Shown one piece after another: positions 40,748-48,922 of a stretch of 64,000 nucleotides of DNA. The notes below the pieces were generated by a model. That model made no database searches and was not told the origin of the DNA. It was given only the letters and a program-made list of their open reading frames with translations. The stretch's first letter is position 1; each line of letters begins with the position of its first letter. Both the position numbers and the translations under genes were made by a program. This DNA comes from Geodermatophilus nigrescens (lineage in GTDB: Bacteria > Actinomycetota > Actinomycetes > Mycobacteriales > Geodermatophilaceae): contig NZ_FQVX01000002.1 in assembly GCF_900129495.1 (NCBI RefSeq), forward strand, positions 1,116,001 through 1,180,000. Direction: 5' to 3'.

Positions 40748-42363
40748 CCGCTGGCGTGGGCGACGGGTTCGACGTCGTCGTCGTCGGGGCGGGTTCGGCC
40801 GGGTGCGCGCTGGCCGCCCGGCTGACCGAGGACCCCTCGGTGCGGGTGCTGCTGCTGGAGGCGGGCGGGTCCGACGACGTCCTCGAGGTGCAGATCCCGG
40901 CCGCGATGTACAAGGTCTGGCGCACCCGGCGGGACTGGAACTACACGACCGGGCCGCAGCCGGGCCTCGGCGGCCGGGAGCTGTTCTGGCCGCGCGGCAA
41001 GCTCCTGGGCGGGTCGTCGTCGATCAACGCGATGATCTACATCAGGGGTGCGGCCGCCGACTACGACGAGTGGGCGCAGCTGACGGGTGATCCGTCGTGG
41101 TCCCACGACGCGGTGCTGCCGCTGTTCCGCCGCATGGAGGACAACGCGCGCGGCGCCGACCGTTTCCACGGCGTCGGCGGGCCGCTGCGGGTGGAGGACC
41201 TGCGCTCGCCGCACCCGTGGACGCGGGCGGTGGTCGAATCGGCGGTCGCCGCCGGCCACCCGCGCAACGACGACTTCAACGGCGCCGCCCAGGAGGGCGT
41301 CGGGCAGTACCAGGTGACGCAGAAGCGGGGCCGGCGGTGGTCGGCCGCCGACGCGTACCTGCGCCCGGCGCTCGGCCGGCCGAACCTGACCGTGCTCACC
41401 GGTGCGCTCACCACCCGGGTGCTCGTCTCCGGCGGGCGGGCCACCGGCGTCGAGTACCGGCGCGGCGGGCAGGTGCACACCGCGCACGCGTCGGGCGAGG
41501 TGGTGCTCTGCGGCGGCGCGGTGAACTCGCCGCAGCTGCTCATGCTCTCGGGCATCGGGCCGGCCGCCCACCTGCGGGAGGTCGGCGTCGACGTCGTCCA
41601 CGACCTGCCCGGTGTCGGCGGCGGGCTGCAGGACCACCCGCTCGTGCCGGTCATCTGGGACGTGCGGTCCGGGAAGTCGCTGCTGCGGGCGGAGTCGCCG
41701 TCGGGCTACGCGCGGTGGTTCGGCGCCCGGCGCGGGCCGCTGTCGTCGAACCTGGCGGAGGCGGGGCTGTTCACCCGCTCGCGGCCGGACCTCGACCAGC
41801 CCGACCTGCAGTACCACTTCCTGCCGGTCAAGTTCTGGCGTCAGGCGGAGGTCGACCCCGACGTCGACGCGTTCACCGCGGCCGCCGTCCTGGTGCACGT
41901 GCACTCGCGCGGCTCGGTGCGGCTGCGCTCGGCCGACCCGACGTGGGCGCCGGCCATCGACGCCGGCTACCTCACCGACGAGCGGGACCTCGACGCGCTG
42001 GTCACCGGCGTGGAGAAGGCGCGGGAGATTGCGTCGGTCGGGCCTCTGGCGGAGGTGCTGGCCGGGGAGTGGTCACCGGGCGGGGCCGCGACGGGGCGCG
42101 AGGCGCTGCGGGCGAAGGTGCGGGAGACGCTCGAGTCGCTGTACCACCCGGTGTCCTCGTGCCGGATGGGCACCGACGACTCCTCGGTCGTGGATCCGCA
42201 GCTGCGCGTGCACGGCCTGTCCGGTCTGCGGGTGGTCGACGCCTCGGTGATGCCGACGCTGGTCCGCGGCAACACGAACGCGCCGACGATCATGATCGCC
42301 GAGCGCGCCGCCGACCTCCTGGCCGGCCGCGCCGTCGACCCGGCCCTCGCCGCCACCGCCTGA
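40744..42363 (+). CDS. GMC family FAD oxidoreductase (choline/alcohol dehydrogenase type)
   Basis: 539 residues from GTG 40744. FAD loop VVVGAGSAGCALAARL, then PRGKLLGGSSSINAMIYIRG, GGAVNSPQLLMLSGIGP and the C-terminal YHPVSSCRMGTDDSSVVD with active-site His and the last FAD segment RGNTNAPTIMIAERAAD: all GMC signatures at standard length. Related enzymes oxidise choline, polyethylene glycol or primary alcohols. Coupled by a four-base overlap to the aldehyde dehydrogenase. A repeat of the 22-base family starts 14 bases after the stop. Confidence 0.93.
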   Translation: MTAGVGDGFDVVVVGAGSAGCALAARLTEDPSVRVLLLEAGGSDDVLEVQIPAAMYKVWRTRRDWNYTTGPQPGLGGRELFWPRGKLLGGSSSINAMIYIRGAAADYDEWAQLTGDPSWSHDAVLPLFRRMEDNARGADRFHGVGGPLRVEDLRSPHPWTRAVVESAVAAGHPRNDDFNGAAQEGVGQYQVTQKRGRRWSAADAYLRPALGRPNLTVLTGALTTRVLVSGGRATGVEYRRGGQVHTAHASGEVVLCGGAVNSPQLLMLSGIGPAAHLREVGVDVVHDLPGVGGGLQDHPLVPVIWDVRSGKSLLRAESPSGYARWFGARRGPLSSNLAEAGLFTRSRPDLDQPDLQYHFLPVKFWRQAEVDPDVDAFTAAAVLVHVHSRGSVRLRSADPTWAPAIDAGYLTDERDLDALVTGVEKAREIASVGPLAEVLAGEWSPGGAATGREALRAKVRETLESLYHPVSSCRMGTDDSSVVDPQLRVHGLSGLRVVDASVMPTLVRGNTNAPTIMIAERAADLLAGRAVDPALAATA

Positions 42364-42376
42364 CCCGCCCGCGCGG

Positions 42377-42397
42377 GGCCTTTGTAGCGCTGATGGC
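42377..42397 (+). repeat. 22-base repeat family, copy 1
   Basis: Core CTTTGTAGCGCTGATGGC, preceded by GGC. Located 14 bases after the GMC gene and 42 bases before copy 2, in the same direction. The right end is less well conserved than in other copies. Confidence 0.8.
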
Positions 42398-42418
42398 ACC
42401 CGGGCGGCGGCCCAACTG

Positions 42419-42440
42419 GGCCTTTGTAGCGCTATTGGCC
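42419..42440 (+). repeat. 22-base repeat family, copy 2
   Basis: GGCC, then TTTGTAGCGCTATT, then GGCC. The CTA in it (42432-42434) is the TAG stop of the DUF559 gene on the minus strand. Confidence 0.9.
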
Positions 42441-43307
42441 CTCTCCGGCCGCCAGTGCTGCGCGGATGCGGGCGAGCAGGGCGTCGAGGTCGCGCATGTC
42501 CGCGGCGGTCACCCGGATCACCCGCCAGCCGGCCGCCCGGAGCCGGTCGAGCCGGTCGTCGTCCTTGGCCATCTGGTCGTCCTCGAAGTGGTGGGCGCCG
42601 TCGTACTCGATCGCGAGCCGCGCCTCCGGGAACGCGAGGTCGACTCGCGCGACGAACCGACCGTGGTGCTCGATCTCGTACTGCGGCACCGGCGTGAGCC
42701 CCGCGAGGACGAGACACACCCGCAGCCGGGACTCCTGCGGCGACTCGGCGGACGGGTCGACCAGCGGCGCCGCGCGACGCACCTTGCTCACGCCCCAGCG
42801 ACCGGCACCACGCTCGGCCATCCCGAACAGGTCCTCGCGCGTCAGGTGCTCGGCCCGGACCATCGCGTCGAGTGCCGCCACCGCCGTCGTCAGCGGTTCG
42901 AGCGCCATGACGTCCCACGCCGTCCGCGTCGCCGTCGCCACCGGGACGTCGTCCACGAGCCTGACGTCCTCCGGCAGCAACGTCGTGTGGTGGACGGCCA
43001 CTCCTCGAGGACCGCGCCACCGGATCGCCTCAGGGCAGAGCACGGTCACCGGGTCACCGGCCCTCGCGAACGGTGCGCCGTACCAGGCGGCTGCCGAGTG
43101 ACCGCCGATGGCGCAGCCGTCCGGCAGCACGAGTGCGGCCCCGCGGCAGCGCAGGCCGTGGTCGACGGGGAGGCCCGGGTCGGCGTAGACGCCCTGGACG
43201 AGCCTGCGGTAGCTGCGGGTGCGGAGCTGTTTTCGCGTCAGGAGCCCCTCGGCGATGGCGTGGCTGCCGACGAAGACCCCGGGGAGGAGACGACGGTGGG
43301 TGGTCAC
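42432..43307 (-). CDS. DUF559/Vsr-like endonuclease-fold protein with AbiEi-like N-terminus
   Basis: 291 residues from GTG 43307. The N-terminal ~70 residues look like the winged-helix part of AbiEi-type antitoxins (GLLTRKQLRTRSYRRLVQGVYAD). The C-terminal ~100 residues are a Vsr/PD-(D/E)xK-like domain: VARVDLAFPEARLAIEYDGA with acidic residues at the expected places, then RLDRLRAAGWRVIRVTAADM. Many paralogs of this build occur in actinobacterial genomes; no biological role is proven. Here the gene lies between inverted pairs of 22-base repeats, and its stop codon is inside one of them. Confidence 0.85.
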   Translation of the reverse strand: MTTHRRLLPGVFVGSHAIAEGLLTRKQLRTRSYRRLVQGVYADPGLPVDHGLRCRGAALVLPDGCAIGGHSAAAWYGAPFARAGDPVTVLCPEAIRWRGPRGVAVHHTTLLPEDVRLVDDVPVATATRTAWDVMALEPLTTAVAALDAMVRAEHLTREDLFGMAERGAGRWGVSKVRRAAPLVDPSAESPQESRLRVCLVLAGLTPVPQYEIEHHGRFVARVDLAFPEARLAIEYDGAHHFEDDQMAKDDDRLDRLRAAGWRVIRVTAADMRDLDALLARIRAALAAGEGQ

Positions 43308-43362
43308 CCCGGCAGCCTCACGGGCCGGACGGCCACCACCGGGCGTCGTCCACAGGTAACAG

Positions 43363-43384
43363 GGCCAACAGCGCTACAAAGGCC
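43363..43384 (-). repeat. 22-base repeat family, copy 3
   Basis: Minus strand: GGCC, TTTGTAGCGCTGTT, GGCC. It lies 56 bases upstream of the DUF559 start, in inverted direction relative to copies 1 and 2. Confidence 0.9.
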
Positions 43385-43404
43385 GACCTGGGGACGGCCG
43401 AGAG

Positions 43405-43426
43405 GGCCGATAGCGCTACAAAGGCC
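43405..43426 (-). repeat. 22-base repeat family, copy 4
   Basis: Minus strand: GGCC, TTTGTAGCGCTATC, GGCC. Same 42-base distance from copy 3 as between copies 1 and 2. It ends five bases from the stop of the MFS gene. Confidence 0.9.
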
Positions 43427-43430
43427 CGGC

Positions 43431-44747
43431 TCAGCCGTGGGTGGTCGCTGCGGAGGCAGTGGTCGGCTCGGTGGGCGTCGCGGGCGGGGCGTCCGGGGCC
43501 GGGCGACGGCGGATCGAGATCGACAGCGCCGCGGCCACCAGGCACAGCGCGCCCGCGCCGAACCAGGCCAGGTCGTAGGAGCCGGTGACGTCGCGGATCA
43601 CGCCGCCACCGAACGCGGCCGCCGCCGACCCGACCTGGTGCGAGGCGAACACCCAGCCGAACACCACCGGCGCCCGCGCGCCGAAGTGCTCGCGGCACAG
43701 CGCCAGCGTCGGCGGCACGGTGGCCACCCAGTCCAGGCCGTAGAAGACGATGAACGCGATCATGCTGACGTGCAGGTCCGGCCCGAACAGGGGCGGCAGC
43801 AGGAACAGCGAGAAGCCGCGCAGCGCGTAGTAGGCCAGCAGCAGCACCCGCGGGTCGACGCGGTCGGTCAGCCAGCCGGAGAACACGGTGCCGGCGATGT
43901 CGAAGATCCCGACGACCGCCAGCAGCGACGCCGCCGTCGTCACCGGCATGCCGTGGTCGTGCGCGGCCGGGATGAAGTGCGGCTGCACCAGCCCGTTGGT
44001 CGACGCGCCGCAGATGAAGAAGCCGGCTGCCAGCAGCCAGAACGGCCGCGACCGCGCCGCGAGCGCCAGGCCGGCCAGCGCCGCGCGGGCCGCGCCGGTG
44101 CGCACCGGGTCGACGTCGTCGGCAGCGGTGCCGCCGTAGGGGACGGCGCCCACGTCGCGCGGCCGGTCGCGCAGCAGCCACAGCACCAGCGGGACGACGG
44201 CGAGCGCGGCCGCCGTGGTCCCCAGTGACGCCGCCCGCCACCCGCCGTCGGTCTCCGCCACCGCCGCGACGACAGGCAGGAACACCAGCTGCCCGGTCGC
44301 GCCGCCGGCGGTGAGGATGCCGCTGACCAGCCCGCGCCGGGCCACGAACCACCGCCCGGTCACCGTGGCCACCAGCGACAGCGCCATGGAGCCCGTGCCC
44401 AGCCCGACCGCGAGGCCCCACAGCAGCACCAGTTGCCAGCTCGCCGTCATGAACACCGTCAGCCCGCTGCCGACGGCGGTGAGCAGCAGCGCGCCGACGA
44501 CGACCCGCCGGATGCCGAACCGCTCCATCAGCGCGGCGGCGAACGGCGCGGTCAGCCCGTAGAGCGCCATGTTCACCGCGACGGCGGCCGAGATCGTCGA
44601 GACCGACCAGCCGAACTCCTCGCGCAGCGGGTCGATGAGCACGCCGGGCACCGCGCGGAAGGCCGCGGCGCCGACCAGCGCCAGGAAGGTCACCGCGGCC
44701 ACCCACCAGGCGGGGTGGATCCGGCGGCGGGGCACGGTCGTCGTCAC
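43431..44747 (-). CDS. MFS transporter
   Basis: 438 residues from GTG 44747. Twelve hydrophobic helices in two halves joined by a cytoplasmic loop (RDRPRDVGAVPYGG ... RTGAARAAL). The motif between helices 2 and 3 is ERFGIRRVVVGALLL, the drug/anion-type MFS loop. The second half contains CGASTNGLVQPHFIPAAHDHG, which resembles monocarboxylate/oxalate-type MFS proteins (MCT-like). Substrate unknown. It diverges from the AraC-type regulator gene, a natural candidate controller. Confidence 0.9.
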   Translation of the reverse strand: MTTTVPRRRIHPAWWVAAVTFLALVGAAAFRAVPGVLIDPLREEFGWSVSTISAAVAVNMALYGLTAPFAAALMERFGIRRVVVGALLLTAVGSGLTVFMTASWQLVLLWGLAVGLGTGSMALSLVATVTGRWFVARRGLVSGILTAGGATGQLVFLPVVAAVAETDGGWRAASLGTTAAALAVVPLVLWLLRDRPRDVGAVPYGGTAADDVDPVRTGAARAALAGLALAARSRPFWLLAAGFFICGASTNGLVQPHFIPAAHDHGMPVTTAASLLAVVGIFDIAGTVFSGWLTDRVDPRVLLLAYYALRGFSLFLLPPLFGPDLHVSMIAFIVFYGLDWVATVPPTLALCREHFGARAPVVFGWVFASHQVGSAAAAFGGGVIRDVTGSYDLAWFGAGALCLVAAALSISIRRRPAPDAPPATPTEPTTASAATTHG

Positions 44748-44810
44748 GAGCGGAGAGCATGACCGACCGCTGGCTGCAACGACCAGTGGCCCGACGGCCA
44801 ACACGTGCAA

Positions 44811-44906
44811 GGATCCGGCCATGAGACGAGGGCCGCGCCCGGCCGTGACAGCAGGTACGGGTCCGGCCATGGACCGAGGCCCGCGTCCGGCCGTGACCGC
44901 CGGCCC
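44811..44906. repeat. 48-base tandem duplication at the AraC-type start
   Basis: Units 44811-44858 and 44859-44906 each contain GG(A/G)TCCGGCC followed by ATG and code for a RGPRPAVTAG block. This gives two candidate starts (44821, 44869) and a further GTG at 44893. Confidence 0.85.
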
Positions 44907-45879
44907 CGCCCGGCACGAGGTCGCCGTCCTCGCGCTCCCCGGCACCATCGCCTTCGAGCTCGGCCTCCCCCACCGCCTGCTGGGCAGCGCCGTCGACGCC
45001 GACGAGCGCCCGCTCTACCGGGTGCGGGTGGCCACCCTCGACGGCGGTCCGGTGCGCACGTCGGCCGGCTACTCGATCCAGCCGGAGCACGACGCCACGC
45101 TGCTGGAGACCGCGCGCACCGTGGTCGTCCCCGGAGTCCAGGGCGGCCCGGCGATGAGCGACGGCCAGGTCCCGGCCGACCTCGCCGCCGCGCTCCGGGC
45201 CGCGGCGGCGCACGCCCGCCTGCTCTCGATCTGCACCGGCGCGTTCGTGCTCGCCGCGGCCGGGCTGCTCGACGGCCGGCCGGCCACCACGCACTGGATG
45301 CACACGCAGGCCTTCGCCCGGCACTTCCCCCGGGTGCGGCTGGACCCCGACGTCCTGTTCGTCGACGACGGCGACGTGCTCACCAGCGCGGGCAACGCGG
45401 CCGGCATCGACCTGCTGCTGCACCTCGTCCGGCGCGACCACGGCAGCGCGGTGGCCAACCGGGTGGCGCGGCGCAACGTCGTCGCGCCGTGGCGGGAGGG
45501 CGGGCAGTCGCAGTTCGTCGAGCGGCCGCTGCCCGAGACCGGCGACGCCGGCACCGCCGCCACCCGCGCCTGGGCGCTCGAGCGCCTCGGCGAGCCGCTG
45601 ACCCTCGCCGGGCTCGCCGCGCACGCCCGGATGAGCGTGCGCACCTTCACCCGGCGCTTCCGCGAGGAGACCGGCCAGTCGCCGCAGCGCTGGCTGGCCG
45701 CGCAGCGGATCGCACTGGCCCGCCGGCTGCTGGAGTCCACCGACGCCTCGGTCGACCGGGTGGCCGCCGAGGCCGGCTTCGGGACGACGGCGTCGCTGCG
45801 GGCGCACCTGCGCGCCTCGATCGGCGTCCCGCCGGGCGCCTACCGCCGCACCTACCGGGGTGCCGGCGTGGGCCGATAG
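44821..45879 (+). CDS. AraC-family regulator with DJ-1/PfpI-like N-terminal domain (FtrA type)
   Basis: 352 residues from ATG 44821, the start with AAGGA upstream; 44869 or GTG 44893 would remove 16 or 24 residues and fit the family length better. The amidotransferase-like domain runs from HEVAVLALPGTIAFELG through LLSICTGAFVLAAAGLLDG (Cys at the elbow) and TSAGNAAGIDLLLHLV. The two helix-turn-helix motifs are at ARMSVRTFTRRFREETGQSP and VDRVAAEAGFGTTASLRAHL. The N-terminus is a tandem duplicate. The stop TAG is inside copy 5 of the 22-base repeat. Probably regulates the divergent MFS gene. Confidence 0.88.
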   Translation: MRRGPRPAVTAGTGPAMDRGPRPAVTAGPARHEVAVLALPGTIAFELGLPHRLLGSAVDADERPLYRVRVATLDGGPVRTSAGYSIQPEHDATLLETARTVVVPGVQGGPAMSDGQVPADLAAALRAAAAHARLLSICTGAFVLAAAGLLDGRPATTHWMHTQAFARHFPRVRLDPDVLFVDDGDVLTSAGNAAGIDLLLHLVRRDHGSAVANRVARRNVVAPWREGGQSQFVERPLPETGDAGTAATRAWALERLGEPLTLAGLAAHARMSVRTFTRRFREETGQSPQRWLAAQRIALARRLLESTDASVDRVAAEAGFGTTASLRAHLRASIGVPPGAYRRTYRGAGVGR

Positions 45880-45892
45880 CGCTACAAAGGCC
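45871..45892 (-). repeat. 22-base repeat family, copy 5
   Basis: Identical to copy 4 (minus strand: GGCC, TTTGTAGCGCTATC, GGCC). It includes the stop codon (45877-45879) of the AraC-type gene. Stands alone, 2.4 kb from copy 4. Confidence 0.9.
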
Positions 45893-46144
45893 ACCCGGAC
45901 GGGGCGGGTGTGACGCGCGCCTCCCCCGCCCAGGGCAGGTCCGGCGGCCGCGTCTGGTTGAGTGGGACGTACCGGCGCCGCCCTCGCTCATCCGGAGCTG
46001 CAGGACTCGACGTCGGGCTGGAGCAGCGCCACCGAGGCGCGCCCGGCTGTCCGACGTCGCCGACGGCGCGACCCGCCCCCCGACCGGGGCCGGCGTGCGC
46101 CCGCGGTGGCCGAGGACGGCGACCCGAGCACCACCGAGGAACCC
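45893..46144 (+). other. Long leader region before the DEAD-box helicase
   Basis: About 250 bases without a convincing gene. A GTTGAGTGGGACGTACC stretch at 45958-45974 could hold promoter elements. DEAD-box genes often have long, structured leaders for cold or growth control; only the length supports that here. Confidence 0.35.
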
Positions 46145-47737
46145 ATGACCTCCCCGCAGTCCTCTCCTGCCGCCGGCACGTCCCGGCCCCGCCGCCGTCG
46201 CGGCGGCCGCGGCCGCGGCTCCGGCGCCGGCACCGGCGCCGCCCAGAACAGCCCGGTGCAGGCCCCCACCCAGACCCCGGCGGCGACGCCCGTGCTCCCG
46301 GCCGGCGACGTCGCCACCGTGCTGCCCACCGACGCCACCTTCGCCGAGCTCGGCGTGCCCGCCCCGCTGGTCGAGGTGCTCACCGCCAGCGGCATCACCG
46401 CGCCGTTCCCCATCCAGGTCGCGACGCTGCCCGACTCCCTGGCCGGCCGCGACGTGCTCGGCCGCGGTCGCACCGGCTCGGGCAAGACCATCGCCTTCGC
46501 CCTCCCGCTGGTGGCCCGCCTGGCCGCCTCCACCACGCGGCGCCAGGCGCGCAAGCCGCGCGCGCTGGTGCTCGTGCCGACCCGCGAGCTCGCCAACCAG
46601 GTGCTGGCCACCGTCGAGCCGCTCGCCACGGCCCTCGGCCTGCGCTCCACCGTCGTCTTCGGCGGCGTCGGCCAGAACCCGCAGGTGCAGGCCCTGGCCG
46701 CAGGCGTCGACGTGCTCGTCGCCTGCCCCGGCCGGCTCGAGGACCTCATCGGGCAGGGGCACGCCGACCTGTCCGCCGTCGAGGTCACCGTGCTCGACGA
46801 GGCCGACCACATGGCCGACCTGGGCTTCCTGCCCGGCGTGAAGCGGCTGCTCGACCGCACCCCGCAGGGCGGCCAGCGGCTGCTGTTCTCCGCCACGCTG
46901 GACAACGGCGTCGACGTGCTGGTCAAGCGCTACCTGTCGCAGCCGGTGACCCACTCGGTCGACCCGGCCGTCGCGCCGGTGGCCACGATGACCCACCACG
47001 TGTTCCAGGTCAGCGCCGCCGACAAGGCCGAGGTCGTGCGCCAGCTCGCCTCCGGGCTCGGCCGCAGCGTGCTGTTCACCCGCACCAAGCACCAGGCCAA
47101 GAAGCTCGCCAAGCAGCTGACCGCCGCCGGCATCCCGGCCGTCGACCTGCACGGCAACCTCAGCCAGAACGCCCGCGAGCGCAACCTCGAGGCGTTCAGC
47201 ACCGGCGGCACCCGCGTGCTGTGCGCGACCGACATCGCCGCCCGCGGCATCCACGTCGACGACGTCTCGCTGGTCGTGCACGTCGACCCGCCGACCGAGC
47301 ACAAGGCCTACCTGCACCGCTCCGGCCGCACGGCCCGCGCCGGTGCCGGCGGCACGGTGGTCACGGTGTCGACGCCGGACCAGAACGGCGAGGTCCGCAC
47401 GCTGACCCGCCAGGCCGGCATCACGCCGATCGTCAGCCAGGTGCGCCCCGGCGCGGAGCAGATCACCGGGCTCACCGGCCCGGCCGCGCCGTACGTCGAG
47501 CCGGCCCCGGCGCCCGCCCCTCAGCCGCAGGGCCAGGGCGGCGGCCGACGCCGCCGCGGCGGGTCCGGTGGCGGCAGCGGGACGGCGACGGCGTCGTCGT
47601 CCACGAAGGCGACCGGGAGCCGCGGCCAGTCCCGCAGCCCGCAGGGCCCGGCGCGCACCCGTGCCGAGCTCGCCGCGCGGGCCGGCTCGCACTCCGCGGC
47701 GTCGTTCAGCGGCCGTTCGCGGCGCGGCGGCCGCTGA
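46145..47737 (+). CDS. DEAD-box RNA helicase
   Basis: 530 residues from ATG 46145 with GAGG five bases upstream. A disordered basic N-terminus (RPRRRRGGRGRGSG) is followed by the two RecA domains: Q-motif FAELGVPAPLVEVLTASGI, GRGRTGSGKTIAFALPL (motif I), PTRELANQ, TVLDEADHMADLGFL (DEAD), LLFSATL (SAT), RVLCATDIAARGIHVDDVSL and YLHRSGRTARAG (motif VI). The C-terminal tail is Gly/Arg/Ser-rich, for RNA contacts. It unwinds structured RNA during ribosome assembly or cold stress. Motif I reads GRGRTGSGKT where most have AxTGSGKT. Confidence 0.95.
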   Translation: MTSPQSSPAAGTSRPRRRRGGRGRGSGAGTGAAQNSPVQAPTQTPAATPVLPAGDVATVLPTDATFAELGVPAPLVEVLTASGITAPFPIQVATLPDSLAGRDVLGRGRTGSGKTIAFALPLVARLAASTTRRQARKPRALVLVPTRELANQVLATVEPLATALGLRSTVVFGGVGQNPQVQALAAGVDVLVACPGRLEDLIGQGHADLSAVEVTVLDEADHMADLGFLPGVKRLLDRTPQGGQRLLFSATLDNGVDVLVKRYLSQPVTHSVDPAVAPVATMTHHVFQVSAADKAEVVRQLASGLGRSVLFTRTKHQAKKLAKQLTAAGIPAVDLHGNLSQNARERNLEAFSTGGTRVLCATDIAARGIHVDDVSLVVHVDPPTEHKAYLHRSGRTARAGAGGTVVTVSTPDQNGEVRTLTRQAGITPIVSQVRPGAEQITGLTGPAAPYVEPAPAPAPQPQGQGGGRRRRGGSGGGSGTATASSSTKATGSRGQSRSPQGPARTRAELAARAGSHSAASFSGRSRRGGR

Positions 47738-47756
47738 GCCCCGGGCGGTTTCCGGC

Positions 47757-47791
47757 GGGGACGGTCGGGCAGTGCAGTCCCGACCGTCCCC
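47757..47791 (+). terminator. Terminator of the DEAD-box helicase gene
   Basis: Perfect 13-base arms, GGGGACGGTCGGG (47757-47769) and its complement (47779-47791), loop nine bases, 20 bases after the stop. No U-tract. Confidence 0.8.
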
Positions 47792-47810
47792 GACCCCGCG
47801 GAGGTGCCCC

Positions 47811-48335
47811 GTGGCCCTGCCCATCACCCTGTCCGAGATCGGCCCCCGCATCTCGGCCGGCGCGTTCATCCTCAACAGCGGCCTGGGCAAGCGCGCCGCC
47901 GACGAGCAGACCGCGGCCGGCCTGCACGGCTTCGCGTCCGGCACGTATCCCTTCCTCAAGGACGTCGAGCCGCGGCAGTTCGTGCAGGCCCTCTCGACGG
48001 CGGAGATCGCCGTCGGCGCCGCGCTGCTGACGCCGTTCGTGCCCACCGCACTGGCCGGCGCCGTCCTCACCGGGTTCGCCGGCGGGCTGCTCGGGCTCTA
48101 CCTGCGCACGCCCGGCATGCGCAAGGAGGGCAGCCTCGCCCCCACCGAGCAGGGCCTGTCCATCGCCAAGGACGTCTGGCTGCTGGGCATCGGCGTCGGC
48201 CTGCTCACCCGCGGCACCGTCGACCGCAGCTCGCGGAAGATCTCGCGCGCCGGCAGGACGCTGGCCAAGGCGAACAAGCGGGTCGCCCGGGCCGAGCGCA
48301 AGGCGGAGCGGAAGGCCGAGCGCGCCGCCGCCTAG
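47811..48335 (+). CDS. DoxX-like membrane protein
   Basis: 174 residues from GTG 47811 with GGAGG upstream. Four hydrophobic stretches: ISAGAFILNSGLGK, FVQALSTAEIAVGAALLTPF, LAGAVLTGFAGGLLGLYL and LSIAKDVWLLGIGVGLL. LNSGLGK and the buried Glu in AEIAVGAALL are like DoxX/TerC-related proteins of actinobacteria. The last 40 residues are a basic helix (KANKRVARAERKAERKAER). Its stop abuts the stop of the convergent regulator. Confidence 0.75.
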   Translation: MALPITLSEIGPRISAGAFILNSGLGKRAADEQTAAGLHGFASGTYPFLKDVEPRQFVQALSTAEIAVGAALLTPFVPTALAGAVLTGFAGGLLGLYLRTPGMRKEGSLAPTEQGLSIAKDVWLLGIGVGLLTRGTVDRSSRKISRAGRTLAKANKRVARAERKAERKAERAAA

Positions 48336-48869
48336 TCAGCCGCCGGGCAGGAACACCGTCCCCACCAGCCGGCGCCGCCGGCCCGCGCGGGGCGTGTTGT
48401 CCAGCCGGGCCCGCAGCACCGCCCGGACGTCGTCGAGCAGGCCGCTGAACTCCTCGTCGTCCAGCCACAGGCCGGTCATCCGGTAGCCGACGCCGTCCCG
48501 GGCGGGGTCCAGCCCGTCCGGGCCGGCGGCGTCGGCCCAGCGGTCGAAGTCGGCGAGCAGCGCGGCGACGAACGTCCCGAAGGCGCGGCGGTGCTCCTCG
48601 GGGGTCATGCCCGCCGCCTCGTCCGGGCCGACGGACGCCGCGGCGGTCACCAGCCGGTAGGTGCGCTCGGTGCTGCCGCGCACCCGGCGCTCCCCCACCA
48701 CCTCGAGGACGCCCGCGTCCGCGAGCACGCCGACGTGCCGGTACAGCGTCGCCACCGGGACGTCGGGCAGCTCGGCGTGCAGGTTCCCGGTGGTCAGGGT
48801 GCGGTCCCCCAGCAGCGCCTGCACCACGCGCAGGCGGACGGGGTGCAGCAGCAGGTCGGCTGTTGCCAC
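48336..48869 (-). CDS. Helix-turn-helix transcriptional regulator (ArsR/PadR-like)
   Basis: 177 residues from GTG 48869 with AGAGAGG upstream. The winged helix starts LHPVRLRVVQALLGDRTLTT and has VPVATLYRHVGVLADAGVLEVVG as recognition helix and wing. The C-terminal ~100 residues are helical and end RRLVGTVFLPGG; they resemble the effector domain of YceH/ydfL-like HTH proteins. It diverges from a two-gene operon 53 bases away and likely represses it. Confidence 0.82.
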   Translation of the reverse strand: MATADLLLHPVRLRVVQALLGDRTLTTGNLHAELPDVPVATLYRHVGVLADAGVLEVVGERRVRGSTERTYRLVTAAASVGPDEAAGMTPEEHRRAFGTFVAALLADFDRWADAAGPDGLDPARDGVGYRMTGLWLDDEEFSGLLDDVRAVLRARLDNTPRAGRRRRLVGTVFLPGG

Positions 48870-48887
48870 GCTCGACCTCTCTCATGA

Positions 48888-48916
48888 TTGACAACGGTCT
48901 CACGGTCGAGAACGAT
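48888..48916 (+). promoter_or_regulatory. Predicted leaderless promoter of the 48.9-kb operon
   Basis: -35 TTGACA (48888-48893), 17-base spacer, -10 AACGAT (48911-48916), then six bases to the ATG at 48923. The -35 is perfect. It lies in the 53-base gap to the divergent regulator, so the regulator probably binds here. Confidence 0.5.
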
Positions 48917-48922
48917 GGTGCC

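Noticed and set aside
42432-43307. Type IV toxin-antitoxin pair
   Set aside because: The N-terminus is AbiEi-like, but there is no AbiEii-type nucleotidyltransferase gene next to it.
42377-43426. Four regularly spaced repeats read as a CRISPR array
   Set aside because: Only two copies per side, in opposite directions around a gene, and no cas genes.
41097-44228. 1043-residue open frame on the plus strand
   Set aside because: Crosses the GMC gene, the DUF559 gene and the MFS gene; Arg/Gly/Pro-rich, no family match. A GC-rich shadow frame.
45647-48070. 807-residue open frame on the minus strand
   Set aside because: Antisense to the DEAD-box helicase gene; low-complexity Gly/Arg sequence.
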